This document shows, piece after piece, positions 1-9,297 of a stretch of DNA of 37,068 bases. The stretch lies in contig SDNY01000027.1 in the NCBI GenBank assembly GCA_004524535.1, positions 1 through 37,068 of the forward strand, written 5' to 3'. The position numbers were made by a program, and so were the translations under genes. The stretch's first letter is position 1; every line of letters starts with the position of its first letter. The stretch is from Promethearchaeota archaeon. GTDB taxonomy: Archaea > Asgardarchaeota > Lokiarchaeia > Sigyniarchaeales > SOKP01. Under the pieces are notes generated by a model that worked only from the letters and a program-made list of their open reading frames with translations, searched no databases and was not told where the DNA came from.

Positions 1-28
1 AATTTAAGTAATTTTTTAATGAAATAGT

Positions 29-1234
29 TTATTTAGTTTTGCTTTTTTCTTTGGCTGCTTTCTTTTCTGCTTCTCTTTCTGCTTTTTCTCTAGCTTTTCT
101 TACTTTTTCAACCTGCTTTTTGCTTGTTTTTACATGTTTCTTCTTCAATTTAACTCTTTTTCTCTCTTTCTTCATCCCACCATATTTAGCGATTCCAACA
201 ATAGCCATTGCAATCATTAAAGGTATTACGAGATAGAATATCGCGACACCTTTCATTGCTGTTAATTGACCACCAGGTAGTAAATAATCAGAATATTCAT
301 ATGCAGCCTTAGCAAATATCAACCAGATTAAAATAGCATCGGAATTAATTACTTTTAATTTTTGACCAATAAGATCAGCTTTTTTTCCCACAAGTCCACC
401 AATACTTATAAGCAAAATGAACATATCAAAAGCAAACATGACAATCCTAGTAATAAATATTGGTAGTGTGCTACCTCCCTGTACTGTGAATAATGCAGTT
501 ATCATTAAAAAAGAAACATATCCGCCAATAAAAATGAAATAAATACCAAGCCACGCATTAAATTTTCTTGTAATAAGTGTAATTATAATTGTGGTAACAA
601 CAAGAAAAAAGATCATCAAAATAGTAATTATTGGCATCCAATACAACATAAATCTTAATGATGGGTGCACATTCTCCTTTGGTTGCAATGGAGCTTGTCC
701 TGCTATTATATTAGGGGCAAATAATATTAAAAAAATACTTATAAGAGCGCCTAATAAGAATAATCCCCACCGCACAAAAAAAGCAACTCCTTTAGGAGCT
801 TTGTAAACTTTATCGTCGAATTGAACTCCTTTTTCAAAACAAAAATACATCGCAAATAAAGCAGTGATGAAAATATAAGAAAATATTGAAACTACAAACA
901 TCAATGAGGTAAAAAGATCGATCATAGTGAAAAAGACGATATATCCGAAGAATAAATAAACACCAATAGCAATTATAAAAAAACCGAGAGCTTTACCTAT
1001 GTTTTTCCACGAAATTTTTCGGACTTCTCCGCGAAATAATGCTGTGTAGAGAAATAATAATAAGCAAAGGAATAACAGCGGTAAAAACATTAATTGTGCA
1101 AATAAGACCATCCTAGGAACGCCCGTTATGTTCGCAAAGTATAGTGTAGTGAATCCCGTGATTAACCATATAACCAGAACCAAGAATGTAATATTTCTTT
1201 TTTTAAAAAGCTGTCCCAAGTCCCCAAGTCCCAT
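29..1234 (-). CDS. Polytopic membrane protein with basic C-terminal tail, function unknown
   Basis: This 401-residue protein has about ten hydrophobic helices (roughly residues 14-34, 43-68, 83-108, 108-133, 150-174, 195-222, 228-252, 258-284, 298-318 and 328-348). A highly charged tail follows (about 353-401), built of Lys, Glu and Ala and likely helical or coiled-coil. The tail is probably cytosolic by the positive-inside rule. I recognise no transporter signature. The start is an ATG preceded by an AT-rich region with no clear Shine-Dalgarno site. It is a single gene transcribed away from hisB's promoter side, with a 144-base gap to hisB. A scaffold or regulated channel is possible, but nothing in the sequence decides this. 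Confidence 0.8.
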   Translation of the reverse strand: MGLGDLGQLFKKRNITFLVLVIWLITGFTTLYFANITGVPRMVLFAQLMFLPLLFLCLLLFLYTALFRGEVRKISWKNIGKALGFFIIAIGVYLFFGYIVFFTMIDLFTSLMFVVSIFSYIFITALFAMYFCFEKGVQFDDKVYKAPKGVAFFVRWGLFLLGALISIFLILFAPNIIAGQAPLQPKENVHPSLRFMLYWMPIITILMIFFLVVTTIIITLITRKFNAWLGIYFIFIGGYVSFLMITALFTVQGGSTLPIFITRIVMFAFDMFILLISIGGLVGKKADLIGQKLKVINSDAILIWLIFAKAAYEYSDYLLPGGQLTAMKGVAIFYLVIPLMIAMAIVGIAKYGGMKKERKRVKLKKKHVKTSKKQVEKVRKAREKAEREAEKKAAKEKSKTK

Positions 1235-1378
1235 TATAGATCATCTCATATCGTAAAAGGTTTTAAATCTTTAAAAACTATAAAGAAATTTAATTGTATA
1301 ATTGTATATAATTTTAAAAGTTTACATTTTAAAAAAAAAAAATTATGAATATTAATTCAATTTTTATATCAAATCTCC

Positions 1379-1969
1379 TTAAAGAACGCCTTTAGTAGAT
1401 GGTATCTCGTCTGAAACGACCGATTTTGCGATTTTTATCGCTCTGGCAAGAGCTTTGAATGCAGCTTCAACGATATGATGTTGATCCTCACCATAAAGAA
1501 CATGAAGATGTAAGTTCATTTTAGCATTTTCTGCGAAGGAATTGAAAAAATGTCGAATATCTTCTATGGCAACATCTTCTATATCACATTCCTCATTCAA
1601 TTTTAAATCCAAGACCAATGCCTTACGACCACTAAAATCAAGTGCACACCTGGCTAACGATTCATCCATTGGAATAAGAGCCGACCCATATCTATTTATT
1701 CCTCTCTTATCTCCTAACGCTTTCAAAAAACATTCTCCTAAGGTTATCCCTATATCTTCAATCGTGTGATGTGTTAAGTCTCCTGTTGCCTTTACTTTGA
1801 GATCGATACCGGAGTGTCGAGTCAATAAAACTAGCATGTGATCCATGAATTTATAGCTTGTGCTAATATCATTTTTGCCAGATCCATCTAAATCTAATTC
1901 GATAGTTATTTCAGTTTCAGTAGTATTCCTTGTTAGCTGTGCGGTTCTTCCCACTTTTATCAATCTCAT
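1379..1969 (-). CDS. hisB: Imidazoleglycerol-phosphate dehydratase
   Basis: HisB catalyses the dehydration of imidazole-glycerol phosphate to imidazole-acetol phosphate in histidine biosynthesis, in the cytosol. The 196-residue length is typical of the monofunctional enzyme. Visible family motifs are the N-terminal R-x-T-x-E-T-E-I stretch, FMDHMLVL, the metal-binding histidine pairs TGDLTHHTIEDIG and GEDQHHIVEAAFKALA, and the DESLARCALDFSGR segment. The two HH pairs bind manganese and build the active site in this family. No other his gene is nearby, so the pathway is dispersed. The ATG start is the expected family start. Only 32 bases separate it from the methyltransferase gene upstream on the same strand, so co-transcription is possible but functionally unmotivated. 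Confidence 0.96.
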   Translation of the reverse strand: MRLIKVGRTAQLTRNTTETEITIELDLDGSGKNDISTSYKFMDHMLVLLTRHSGIDLKVKATGDLTHHTIEDIGITLGECFLKALGDKRGINRYGSALIPMDESLARCALDFSGRKALVLDLKLNEECDIEDVAIEDIRHFFNSFAENAKMNLHLHVLYGEDQHHIVEAAFKALARAIKIAKSVVSDEIPSTKGVL

Positions 1970-2001
1970 TCTTTTTTTATTATATTAATATAGGTAAATC
2001 A

Positions 2002-3942
2002 TCAAATTAAATTTTTCATAAAATTTGAGATGTATTTTTTATTTAATTTAGAAATTTGATAAATTTTATAAACAAGAACATCAATTTTGCTTTCTAATGT
2101 ATCTCGAATCACATCATTTTCAGAAATTAATTTGACATTTTTAGCGATGGCTGACGCAATTTTTCTTTCTTCTATGGATTCTGGAATTTTTATTGGTAGA
2201 TTTTTTATCTTTTCAATTAAAATTCTTGGAAATAATTTTTTATATGAGCCAAATGATTTTATAAAAAAATAAGAAAATAACTGAGAATTGATTAATCCTA
2301 ACAGATAATGATTATCGAATTCAGGAATAGGTGATTGAATTATCTTCAAATTGTAAAATGATTGAGATGTTAAGGATAATTTGTTATCATAAGCTGCACA
2401 GATGAGATTATTTTGGCTTAATTGTCTTATAATGATACGATCTTCATATAAGTTTAAATCTTTATAGTTGATTCCTTTCTTTTTTATATTAATGTTTTTA
2501 TATTCTTTTATCTGATATCTATTAATCGAATATAAAAATGGTTTAAAATCGTCTTTTAAATCTTTAGGACTATTATCCTGAATTATATTTTCGATGGCAT
2601 TCTGGTTTAACAAGCTTTTACATTCTCTACATTTTAATTTATTTTTAGGAAGGGGAAAATACTTCTTACAAGTATTACAATAAATAACCTTGCCAGATTT
2701 ACTTAATTCTACTCCTCTGCTTAGAGATATCTTGAATCCATCGCTTCTCATTAAATCCTCCAATTTAGGAAATTCATGATTAAGGATTTTGAGAATTGCT
2801 CTATCTGTATCATTTAAATTAATTAAAAATTTATAATTCCATTTTTCTAAAGTATTTTGCTGAATTATTCTTGGGGTGCTATATTTAGACGTGGGTATGC
2901 TGATTTTAATTACGTTTTCATCTCTCTCTTTTTTAGATCTTTCTTTTTGTAATATTAATATTATATTGGAAACTATAGGATCGTCAAATTTTGGACCTGT
3001 ATAATAGATTTCTTTAATTTTTGTATTATTTTTAATATAATTTCTAATAACTGCTCGATTTGATAATACTAAAAGTGAATCTGGGACTATATATCCTAAA
3101 TAACCGCTATTTTTTAATAACCGGATTCCAAGCTCTATAAATAACTGATAATAATCATATTGCCCTATATTTGTCTCATAATCTCCATTTTCAATAATTG
3201 CCCTTATTTCTGAAGGTATATCTCTAATAAAAATATAGGGGGGATTTCCAACAACATAATCAAATTTCTGATTGTGAATATCTAATGGAAATTTTAATTT
3301 TGTTAAGGCTAATGAGTTTACATTATAGACTTCAAAAAATGGTAGCTGATACTCTTTTTCCTGCTTTCTTATTAATTTATAAATCTTGAATAAACAATAA
3401 TGTATATTAATCTGACATAAAATACAAGCAATTGGGTTTATATCTATACCATAAATATTTTGTTTAACTTTTAAAATTAAATCCTTTCCTTCTCTAAGTG
3501 ATAATTCATTCAGATTTTGTTTATTGAGCTTCTGTTTAAACCGATTAATTAAAATATTAATGGCTTGAATAATAAAACTTCCAGAACCACAGCTAATATC
3601 AATGAGTTTTCTATCATCTATATGACTCTCAGAATTATATTGAACAGCATTTAAAATGTAATCAACTACGAATAAAGGAGTATAAAATTCTCCTAAACTT
3701 TTTCTAACTTCATATTTTAGACTTTTTTCGTAAATCTTTCCTATTAAATCTAAATTTGAACTAAAATGATTAATTTCTTTCCATTTAAGGATATTATCTT
3801 TAAAATTATCGGACTTAAATAATTGTTCAATAACTTCTTTAAGAGAATCTCCATCTTTTTCGCTTTGTAAATCTTTTTCATAATATTCAATTAGTTTAAT
3901 GACTATGTTTTCCTTTTTCAAATAAATTATAAAATCTTTCAT
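2002..3942 (-). CDS. N6-adenine DNA methyltransferase (Eco57I/type IIG-like), lone
   Basis: This 646-residue protein is a gamma-class adenine methyltransferase. It has the SAM-binding motif DISCGSGSFI, the upstream GEFYTP segment and the catalytic NPPY motif in VVGNPPYIF. The C-terminal half resembles the TaqI/Eco57I-type target-recognition region and contains two Cys pairs (CNTC and CREC, about residues 426-450) that look like a zinc ribbon. No nuclease motif is visible at the N terminus and no restriction endonuclease is recognisable next door. It is therefore either an orphan methylase or the survivor of a restriction-modification or BREX-type system. The start is ATG. The 346 bases upstream hold no confident gene. 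Confidence 0.88.
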   Translation of the reverse strand: MKDFIIYLKKENIVIKLIEYYEKDLQSEKDGDSLKEVIEQLFKSDNFKDNILKWKEINHFSSNLDLIGKIYEKSLKYEVRKSLGEFYTPLFVVDYILNAVQYNSESHIDDRKLIDISCGSGSFIIQAINILINRFKQKLNKQNLNELSLREGKDLILKVKQNIYGIDINPIACILCQINIHYCLFKIYKLIRKQEKEYQLPFFEVYNVNSLALTKLKFPLDIHNQKFDYVVGNPPYIFIRDIPSEIRAIIENGDYETNIGQYDYYQLFIELGIRLLKNSGYLGYIVPDSLLVLSNRAVIRNYIKNNTKIKEIYYTGPKFDDPIVSNIILILQKERSKKERDENVIKISIPTSKYSTPRIIQQNTLEKWNYKFLINLNDTDRAILKILNHEFPKLEDLMRSDGFKISLSRGVELSKSGKVIYCNTCKKYFPLPKNKLKCRECKSLLNQNAIENIIQDNSPKDLKDDFKPFLYSINRYQIKEYKNINIKKKGINYKDLNLYEDRIIIRQLSQNNLICAAYDNKLSLTSQSFYNLKIIQSPIPEFDNHYLLGLINSQLFSYFFIKSFGSYKKLFPRILIEKIKNLPIKIPESIEERKIASAIAKNVKLISENDVIRDTLESKIDVLVYKIYQISKLNKKYISNFMKNLI

Positions 3943-4288
3943 AAAAGAACATAATTTAACGATTCTATCTCAAAAATAAGGTTTAAAATTATTTCTATTT
4001 TATTATTTGCTTTTTAATAAACTCAATAAATCTCCTTTTCGTCCCAATCCAATACAAGTTAAAAATATTGATATTTTAGATAAAACTCTAGTATTATTCA
4101 TCAACCCTTATGGTTCTCAATTTGCATTCAGAGAAACAACTAAAATTGGATGGGTTTCACGGAAAAATCAAGAAAAAAACAAGTTAATCTTTTTTTACAA
4201 AAAGAACAATATTTATATATTAAAATAAAATATATGAATCTTGGTTAAGAATTGGAAATTCAACCTTATCTAAAATTTAGAATTCAAT
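3943..4288. other. Divergent intergenic region between methyltransferase and 7TM-longin gene
   Basis: This 346-base AT-rich stretch separates divergently transcribed genes and should contain both promoters. It contains a 73-codon open frame on the plus strand (4007-4228) that begins with TTG. The frame has no recognisable domain or ribosome binding site, so it was not called as a gene. It could be a decayed remnant. Confidence 0.5.
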
Positions 4289-5404
4289 ATGATTATTACT
4301 ATAATTCTTATTTCCATCTCAATAACGATTTCTACTATTGGAATTATTTATGGTCTAACCCATCGTGAGAATTATGGAAATAAAATTAGTGTATATTTGA
4401 ACAATTTATTATTTCTTTTCTTTGGAATCTTTTTTTTTACTTTTTTTACTTTATCTTCTAATAAATATTTTAGTAAAGATATTGCATTAATATTATGGAA
4501 TATATCATTAATAATTTGGGTGATTTCAGTAGCATTGCTGAATGCAGCTCATGCATTTGCAATAGAACAAAAAAAAATCATAAATTTATCTACTTTTCTT
4601 TATTCATTTTTAGGAGGGATAAATGTTGTTTTATTACTTTCTCCAGACTCAATAAAGATAATTCAAGAAGAAAATAATTACAGTTTTATTTTTCAAAATT
4701 TTCATACATTATTTTTTACCCTAATATTAAATATTACCACCATTATTTTCATGACTCATCGATATATTCGAAATTTATCTAATTTTCGCGATAAAAAATC
4801 AAGTCTTTCATTAATGTTACTAAGCATTCCATTTTCTTATTTAATTATTATTTACTCAATATTTCTTATTACTCAAAATATTTTTATTAAAAATCTTTAT
4901 TTGCTCTCTTATTTAATATGTTTGATTTTGTCATTCTATATGATTACAAAAAGACCTTCTCTATTTTTTGAACTTACTAATAGAATCTATAATTTCATAG
5001 TTTTCCATAAAAGTGGGCTACTTTTATATTCATATAATTTTGAAACAGGCAAAGAGGGTGTAGATTCCTTCTTAAAGGGACCTATATTAATAGGAATTTC
5101 GCATATTCTTTCAAACTTCGCAGATAAAAAAGAACAATTAAACCTTCTTAAAATGGAGGAATTAGATATAGTCTTTGAATATGATAATAAATTTAGTTAT
5201 GCTATTTTGTTAATAACAAATCGTAAAAATTCTATTATTGAAAAAGGAGTACAGAGATTTATGGCAAAATTTTCTGAGCTAAATAAAGAGAATTTAATTG
5301 AGATTAGTAATTCCAACAAATTAATTGATATCTCAAAATTTAAAAATGCAAAGGAAATTATTATTGAATATTTTACTCCTTATCTTATAAAACAAATTGA
5401 ATGA
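4289..5404 (+). CDS. Seven-helix membrane protein with C-terminal longin-like domain (copy 1)
   Basis: This 371-residue protein has seven hydrophobic helices (about residues 2-24, 35-57, 66-92, 101-118, 138-160, 173-195 and 200-220), then a soluble domain from about 234 to the end. The soluble part reads as beta-beta (VFHKSGLLLYSY), alpha (LIGISHILSNF), beta-beta-beta (DIVFEYDN, FSYAILLIT), then two helices. That order (b1-b2-a1-b3-b4-b5-a2-a3) is the longin fold order, not the roadblock order, which starts with a helix. Longin and roadblock domains in Asgard archaea are associated with small-GTPase regulation. The architecture suggests a membrane sensor with a cytosolic GTPase-directed output, which is inference. 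Its neighbour at 5520 is a paralogue. The start is ATG. Confidence 0.75.
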   Translation: MIITIILISISITISTIGIIYGLTHRENYGNKISVYLNNLLFLFFGIFFFTFFTLSSNKYFSKDIALILWNISLIIWVISVALLNAAHAFAIEQKKIINLSTFLYSFLGGINVVLLLSPDSIKIIQEENNYSFIFQNFHTLFFTLILNITTIIFMTHRYIRNLSNFRDKKSSLSLMLLSIPFSYLIIIYSIFLITQNIFIKNLYLLSYLICLILSFYMITKRPSLFFELTNRIYNFIVFHKSGLLLYSYNFETGKEGVDSFLKGPILIGISHILSNFADKKEQLNLLKMEELDIVFEYDNKFSYAILLITNRKNSIIEKGVQRFMAKFSELNKENLIEISNSNKLIDISKFKNAKEIIIEYFTPYLIKQIE

Positions 5405-5519
5405 AATTCTCATTAAAATAAAACCAATCAATCTTGAATTTTTGATAAAATTATTTGTATAAAAGTCGTTATTCCGATAAAAATTTAAATAAGGTTATGC
5501 ATAATAGTCATGTTAAACA

Positions 5520-6665
5520 ATGTATAATCCTTTAACGATTTCTGTAATTATAGTTTATTTTATATGTTTAATTATAATCATATTTACAATAGTTCATGTT
5601 GCTCGTCATCATAAAAACTTCGGCACAGTTCTAAACTCAATTTTAACCATTATATCTGTCTTTTTTATTGGAATAATTTATTCTACTCTTTTTATCTTTT
5701 CTATAATTATTTATCTATCAGAATATGTCAATCTTCTACTATGGAAGTTGTCCATTATTATGGGTTTTGTATCTTTAGAAATAGTTATTCTTGTCAGTTC
5801 TTTTATGATAGAGTATAAAAAGATACCATTTTTTCCACTTTTATGTTATACAATTCTTCTTGGATTTCTAATAGGATCTCTGTTTTTCCTTGAATCAATT
5901 CAAATTATTCATAAATCATCCAATTCATCACCTTATTTAGTTATAGATACATCAGAGATTAATTTCATTTTTAATCCCTTAACAGGTTTAATAACTATCA
6001 TATTTTTAACTTTAATTTTGATTAATTTATTATATGTAGGGATTATATTATATTTCAAATCAAGAGAACCAAAAGTCATTATAGGATTTTCGATAAATGC
6101 TATTATTTTATGGAACCCATTAATATTGTATATACTTTATATTATTTTCCAATTAACTGTCTATAGAGAATTACATATTATATTTATCATGATAAATTCA
6201 ATTGTTTTATGTATAACATTAATTAAGAGACCTGAAATGTTTCAAGTATTAACAAATAAAGTCTACTTTCTTAATATTTACCATAAATCTGGAATTTTAT
6301 TATATTCTTATGAATTCGAAAAAGAAGGGATTTTGACTGATTCTGTCATATGGGGTAATATATTAATAGGTATAAACCATATACTTTCAGAGTTCATTGA
6401 TTCAAGAGATAAAATAGATATGCTTCAAACCAAAAAGGCTAAAATTATCGTCAACTACAATAATGAATATGGATTTGCTGTCTTAGTCATTTCTAACCAA
6501 AAGAATGAAATTTTAGTAAATTTAATGGAAAATTTTACGAATGATTTTAAAGATCGATATAAGAATGAACTAATGGAAATTCAAGATTTAAATAAAATAA
6601 TAGATGTATCAGATTTTAAAGATACTAGAGAGATGATCTTAAAAAATTTTAAAATTTATTTATAG
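5520..6665 (+). CDS. Seven-helix membrane protein with C-terminal longin-like domain (copy 2)
   Basis: This 381-residue paralogue of the preceding gene has the same layout: seven helices (about 5-27, 37-65, 72-95, 102-122, 152-178, 187-210 and 215-235), then a longin-like domain from about 248. The shared domain signature is YHKSGILLYSYEF, a helix around LIGINHILSEF, and hydrophobic strands ending in FAVLVISN. The loop between helices 4 and 5 is longer than in copy 1 and probably faces outside. The two genes are 115 bases apart, and a TATA-like TTTAAATAA (about 5484-5492) sits upstream of this ATG. It may therefore have its own promoter. Divergence between the copies is high, so the duplication is old and the copies may sense different ligands. 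Confidence 0.75.
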   Translation: MYNPLTISVIIVYFICLIIIIFTIVHVARHHKNFGTVLNSILTIISVFFIGIIYSTLFIFSIIIYLSEYVNLLLWKLSIIMGFVSLEIVILVSSFMIEYKKIPFFPLLCYTILLGFLIGSLFFLESIQIIHKSSNSSPYLVIDTSEINFIFNPLTGLITIIFLTLILINLLYVGIILYFKSREPKVIIGFSINAIILWNPLILYILYIIFQLTVYRELHIIFIMINSIVLCITLIKRPEMFQVLTNKVYFLNIYHKSGILLYSYEFEKEGILTDSVIWGNILIGINHILSEFIDSRDKIDMLQTKKAKIIVNYNNEYGFAVLVISNQKNEILVNLMENFTNDFKDRYKNELMEIQDLNKIIDVSDFKDTREMILKNFKIYL

Positions 6666-6717
6666 GTAATAATTTATTTAGGGCCATCTCTTTTTGAGAA
6701 TTTCTTCTATGGATGTT

Positions 6718-8331
6718 TTACCAATTTGATTTATCCTTAAGTAATTTAAATATATAACTATCGACTAATGCATCCCAGGAAGCTACTATAATATTTTCAT
6801 GCGCACCAATTGTCCCCCAAGAACTATCTTTGTCGTATGTTTCTGCTAGAACCCTCACTTTTGATGCCGTTCCTTCTTGATTTATTATTCTAACTTTAAA
6901 ATCTGATAAATCAATTTCCTTTATACTTGGATAAAAGTAGACCAATGCTTTTTTGAGTGCATTGTCAAGGGAATTAACCGGTCCGTTGCCTTCAGCTGCT
7001 GTGTGGAATAATTCATTACCAACTTTAACTTTAATAGTTGCTTCAGAGATTAAATTACCTTTATACACTTCCGTAAGTACCCTAAATCCCTCCAATTCGA
7101 AAAACTTGTTTCTATAATAATTTGGATCTTGTATGTTCATATCCATACTTCTCATTATGATTTCTAGCGATCCTTCAGCACCTTCAAATGAAAAACCCAT
7201 ATTTTCTTTTTCTTTTATTACCCCAAGGATTGCGTTAACTTTAGGATTCTTTTCTGCCAGGGCTATACCAAATTTTTTAGCCATATGCAAAATCGAACTT
7301 TTACCTGCTAATTCTGAAATTTTTATATTTCGGGAATTGCCTACTAATTCAGGTTCTATATGTTCATAAGTTCTAACGTCTTTTAACATAGCTGAAATAT
7401 GGACACCTCCCTTATGTGAAAAAGCATTTTTCCCTACGAATGGTTGATCTAGATCACCTTGCAAATTCGCCATTTCATATACAAAGTGAGAAACTTCGGT
7501 TAAATTTGTCAAATTTTCATCTCTTATACAATTTATTCCCATTTTTAATTTTAGAATAGGTATAATTGACGTTAAATCCGTATTTCCGCATCTTTCTCCA
7601 AATCCGTTAATAGTGCCTTGAATTAAATTAGCCCCATTTAAGTAACTCTCTAATGTGATTGCGTTTGCTAATCCCGAATCGTTATGAGCGTGGATTCCCA
7701 AAGGAACATCCCCCAATTTACTTTTTACATCTGTGAATATTGGTCCCAATTCATGAGGTAGTACACCTCCATTAGTATCGCATAATACAATCCAAGACGC
7801 TCCAGCATCTCTAGCGGTTTTCAATGTCTCTAATGCATATTCTTTATTGCTCTTATATCCATCAAAAAAATGTTCTGCATCATAAATTACATCCATTCCA
7901 TGTTGGTTCAAGAAATTAACGGTATCTTTTATCATTTCTAAATTTTCTTCTAGAGTTGTTTCTAAAGCTGTCTTGACATGTAATTCCCAACTTTTCCCAA
8001 AAACAGTCACATTTTCAATACCAGTCTTGAGAAAGGCTTGAATATTTTTATCCTCATCAATTTTTGTATTTTTTCTTCTTGTACTGCCGAATTGATATAT
8101 TTTTGTACCATCTACTCCCATTTCACTTATTCTTTTAAGGAATTCGATGTCTTTAGGATTAGAACCTGGCCAACCAGCCTCAATCATGGGAATATGTAAA
8201 TCCTGAATCAACCTTTCTAAGATTCTTAATTTATCTTCTATTGAAAAAGCAATACTGGTTTTTTGACAACCCTCCCGGAGTGTTGCATCATATATGTATA
8301 CATTTTTATCTTCCAATGCTATTTTCACCAT
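6718..8331 (-). CDS. cimA: (R)-citramalate synthase / 2-isopropylmalate synthase family
   Basis: This enzyme condenses acetyl-CoA with pyruvate to citramalate, the entry to isoleucine synthesis from pyruvate. Motifs of the HMG-lyase-like TIM barrel are clear: YDATLREG (metal and substrate), GIHAHNDSGLA (metal-binding HxH) and NGFGERCGNTDL. The C-terminal part (about residues 390-537) looks like the LeuA dimer regulatory domain, where feedback inhibitors bind in this family. Fit to the long bacterial-type citramalate synthase seems better than to LeuA, because of the GSTRRK and AEHFFDGYK segments. I placed the start at the ATG at 8331 (537 residues). The frame is open further upstream to 8409, but the extra 26 residues are hydrophobic/basic and match nothing in the family. 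Confidence 0.9.
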   Translation of the reverse strand: MVKIALEDKNVYIYDATLREGCQKTSIAFSIEDKLRILERLIQDLHIPMIEAGWPGSNPKDIEFLKRISEMGVDGTKIYQFGSTRRKNTKIDEDKNIQAFLKTGIENVTVFGKSWELHVKTALETTLEENLEMIKDTVNFLNQHGMDVIYDAEHFFDGYKSNKEYALETLKTARDAGASWIVLCDTNGGVLPHELGPIFTDVKSKLGDVPLGIHAHNDSGLANAITLESYLNGANLIQGTINGFGERCGNTDLTSIIPILKLKMGINCIRDENLTNLTEVSHFVYEMANLQGDLDQPFVGKNAFSHKGGVHISAMLKDVRTYEHIEPELVGNSRNIKISELAGKSSILHMAKKFGIALAEKNPKVNAILGVIKEKENMGFSFEGAEGSLEIIMRSMDMNIQDPNYYRNKFFELEGFRVLTEVYKGNLISEATIKVKVGNELFHTAAEGNGPVNSLDNALKKALVYFYPSIKEIDLSDFKVRIINQEGTASKVRVLAETYDKDSSWGTIGAHENIIVASWDALVDSYIFKLLKDKSNW

Positions 8332-8577
8332 CTTATTGAATTTTTTTTTTAATAATCGAAAAAGAAATTTTAAACCAGAAAGCGTAATAAAAGAAAAGTC
8401 AAATCGCAAAAGGAGTTTAAAATTTCTTAATGAAATTAAATAATTCCAATAATAATAATACCTATGACACTAATAGGAACTATTTTTTTCATTAGTTTTT
8501 ATATATAATTGATTATTTATATTTTTTTTTAAAAATTGGACTCATCTAAACTTAAGTATATCAATAATTTTAAATCC

Positions 8578-8585
8578 TATATAAG
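8578..8585 (+). promoter_or_regulatory. TATA box of the first RDD gene
   Basis: TATATAAG lies 43 bases upstream of the ATG at 8621. This would put an archaeal transcription start near 8605-8612 and give a very short leader. No Shine-Dalgarno site is visible in that leader. Confidence 0.45.
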
Positions 8586-8620
8586 TAATTTTAAGAATAT
8601 TCTTTTAATGGTAAAAGAAA

Positions 8621-9199
8621 ATGTCATTGAAATTTTGTCCATTTTGCGGTGGAGAATTAGATAGAGATGAAGATTTTTGTCCATCCTGCGGTTCAGATTT
8701 AAGAGAGAGAAAATTAACGGAAAAAGAAGCCATACCTGCACCAGCAATTCCTTCACCTCCATCAGAAAAAGTAGAAAAAGCTGAAATATCTGGAAAACAA
8801 ATTGCTGATGCATTACCAAGAATAGGTGCGTTGGTTATAGATTGTGTAGCAATTTCTGGACTAATTGCTTTAGCTATTATTATATTATTAATGAGTAGAT
8901 TAAATTTAATCATTCTTCTAATTATTGTTCCTTGCATAATGTTTTTCTATTTTTGGATAATGGAAATAATAACGGATGGTCGAACATTAGGAAAAATGGC
9001 TTTTAGTTTAAGGACTGTGAATGCCAAGACGCTTGAGCCCGCCAAACCAGGAGGTTATTTAGTTAATAATTTATTAAAAAGTACTCCCCTAACATTCATC
9101 ATTGATATAATAATTGGTTTTTTTGTAAATATAGGTTCTTCAAAGAAGAGATTACGAATCATGCAAAATCTCTCTAATACTTGCGTGATTCGGACTTAG
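8621..9199 (+). CDS. Zinc-ribbon RDD-family membrane protein (copy 1)
   Basis: This 192-residue protein has an N-terminal zinc ribbon (CPFCGGEL then CPSCGSDL, about residues 6-26), a Pro/Glu linker, and an RDD membrane domain. RDD landmarks are the first helix with ALVIDCVAIS, then GRTLGKMAFSLRTVNAKT, and the C-terminal LRIMQNLSNTCVIRT. RDD proteins are poorly characterised; some bacterial members are linked to sodium/proton exchange. The zinc ribbon is cytosolic and may recruit a partner. It is the first of three tandem paralogues on the same strand. The 3' end of the coding sequence holds a 12-bp stem (9155-9192). Confidence 0.85.
   Translation: MSLKFCPFCGGELDRDEDFCPSCGSDLRERKLTEKEAIPAPAIPSPPSEKVEKAEISGKQIADALPRIGALVIDCVAISGLIALAIIILLMSRLNLIILLIIVPCIMFFYFWIMEIITDGRTLGKMAFSLRTVNAKTLEPAKPGGYLVNNLLKSTPLTFIIDIIIGFFVNIGSSKKRLRIMQNLSNTCVIRT
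9155..9192 (+). repeat. Inverted repeat (hairpin) in the 3' end of RDD copy 1
   Basis: CGAATCATGCAA pairs with TTGCGTGATTCG over 12 positions (one G-T pair in RNA) around a 14-base loop, inside the last codons. The same structure recurs at 9706-9743 but not in the third copy. Confidence 0.55.
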
Positions 9200-9297
9200 T
9201 GAAATTAAAAAATATAATTTTTATTAAATAATTTTTTTTAAAAAAAGTTCCTTTTTAATAGTAAATCTAAAGTTCATATTTTCTTTCTTATTGATAT
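9200..9297 (+). repeat. Intergenic unit repeated at 9751-9857
   Basis: The spacer after RDD copy 1 resembles the spacer after copy 2: both share a TTATTAAATAATTTTTT-like core, then AAGTTCC and ATCTAAAGTTCATATTT. The tandem duplication unit therefore includes the spacer as well as the gene. The shared ATCTAAAGTTCAT may be a promoter or operator element. Confidence 0.5.

Noticed and set aside
4007-4228. 73-codon plus-strand open frame starting with TTG
   Set aside because: It has no recognisable domain and no ribosome binding site. It lies in AT-rich intergenic DNA between divergent genes, where open frames of this length arise by chance.
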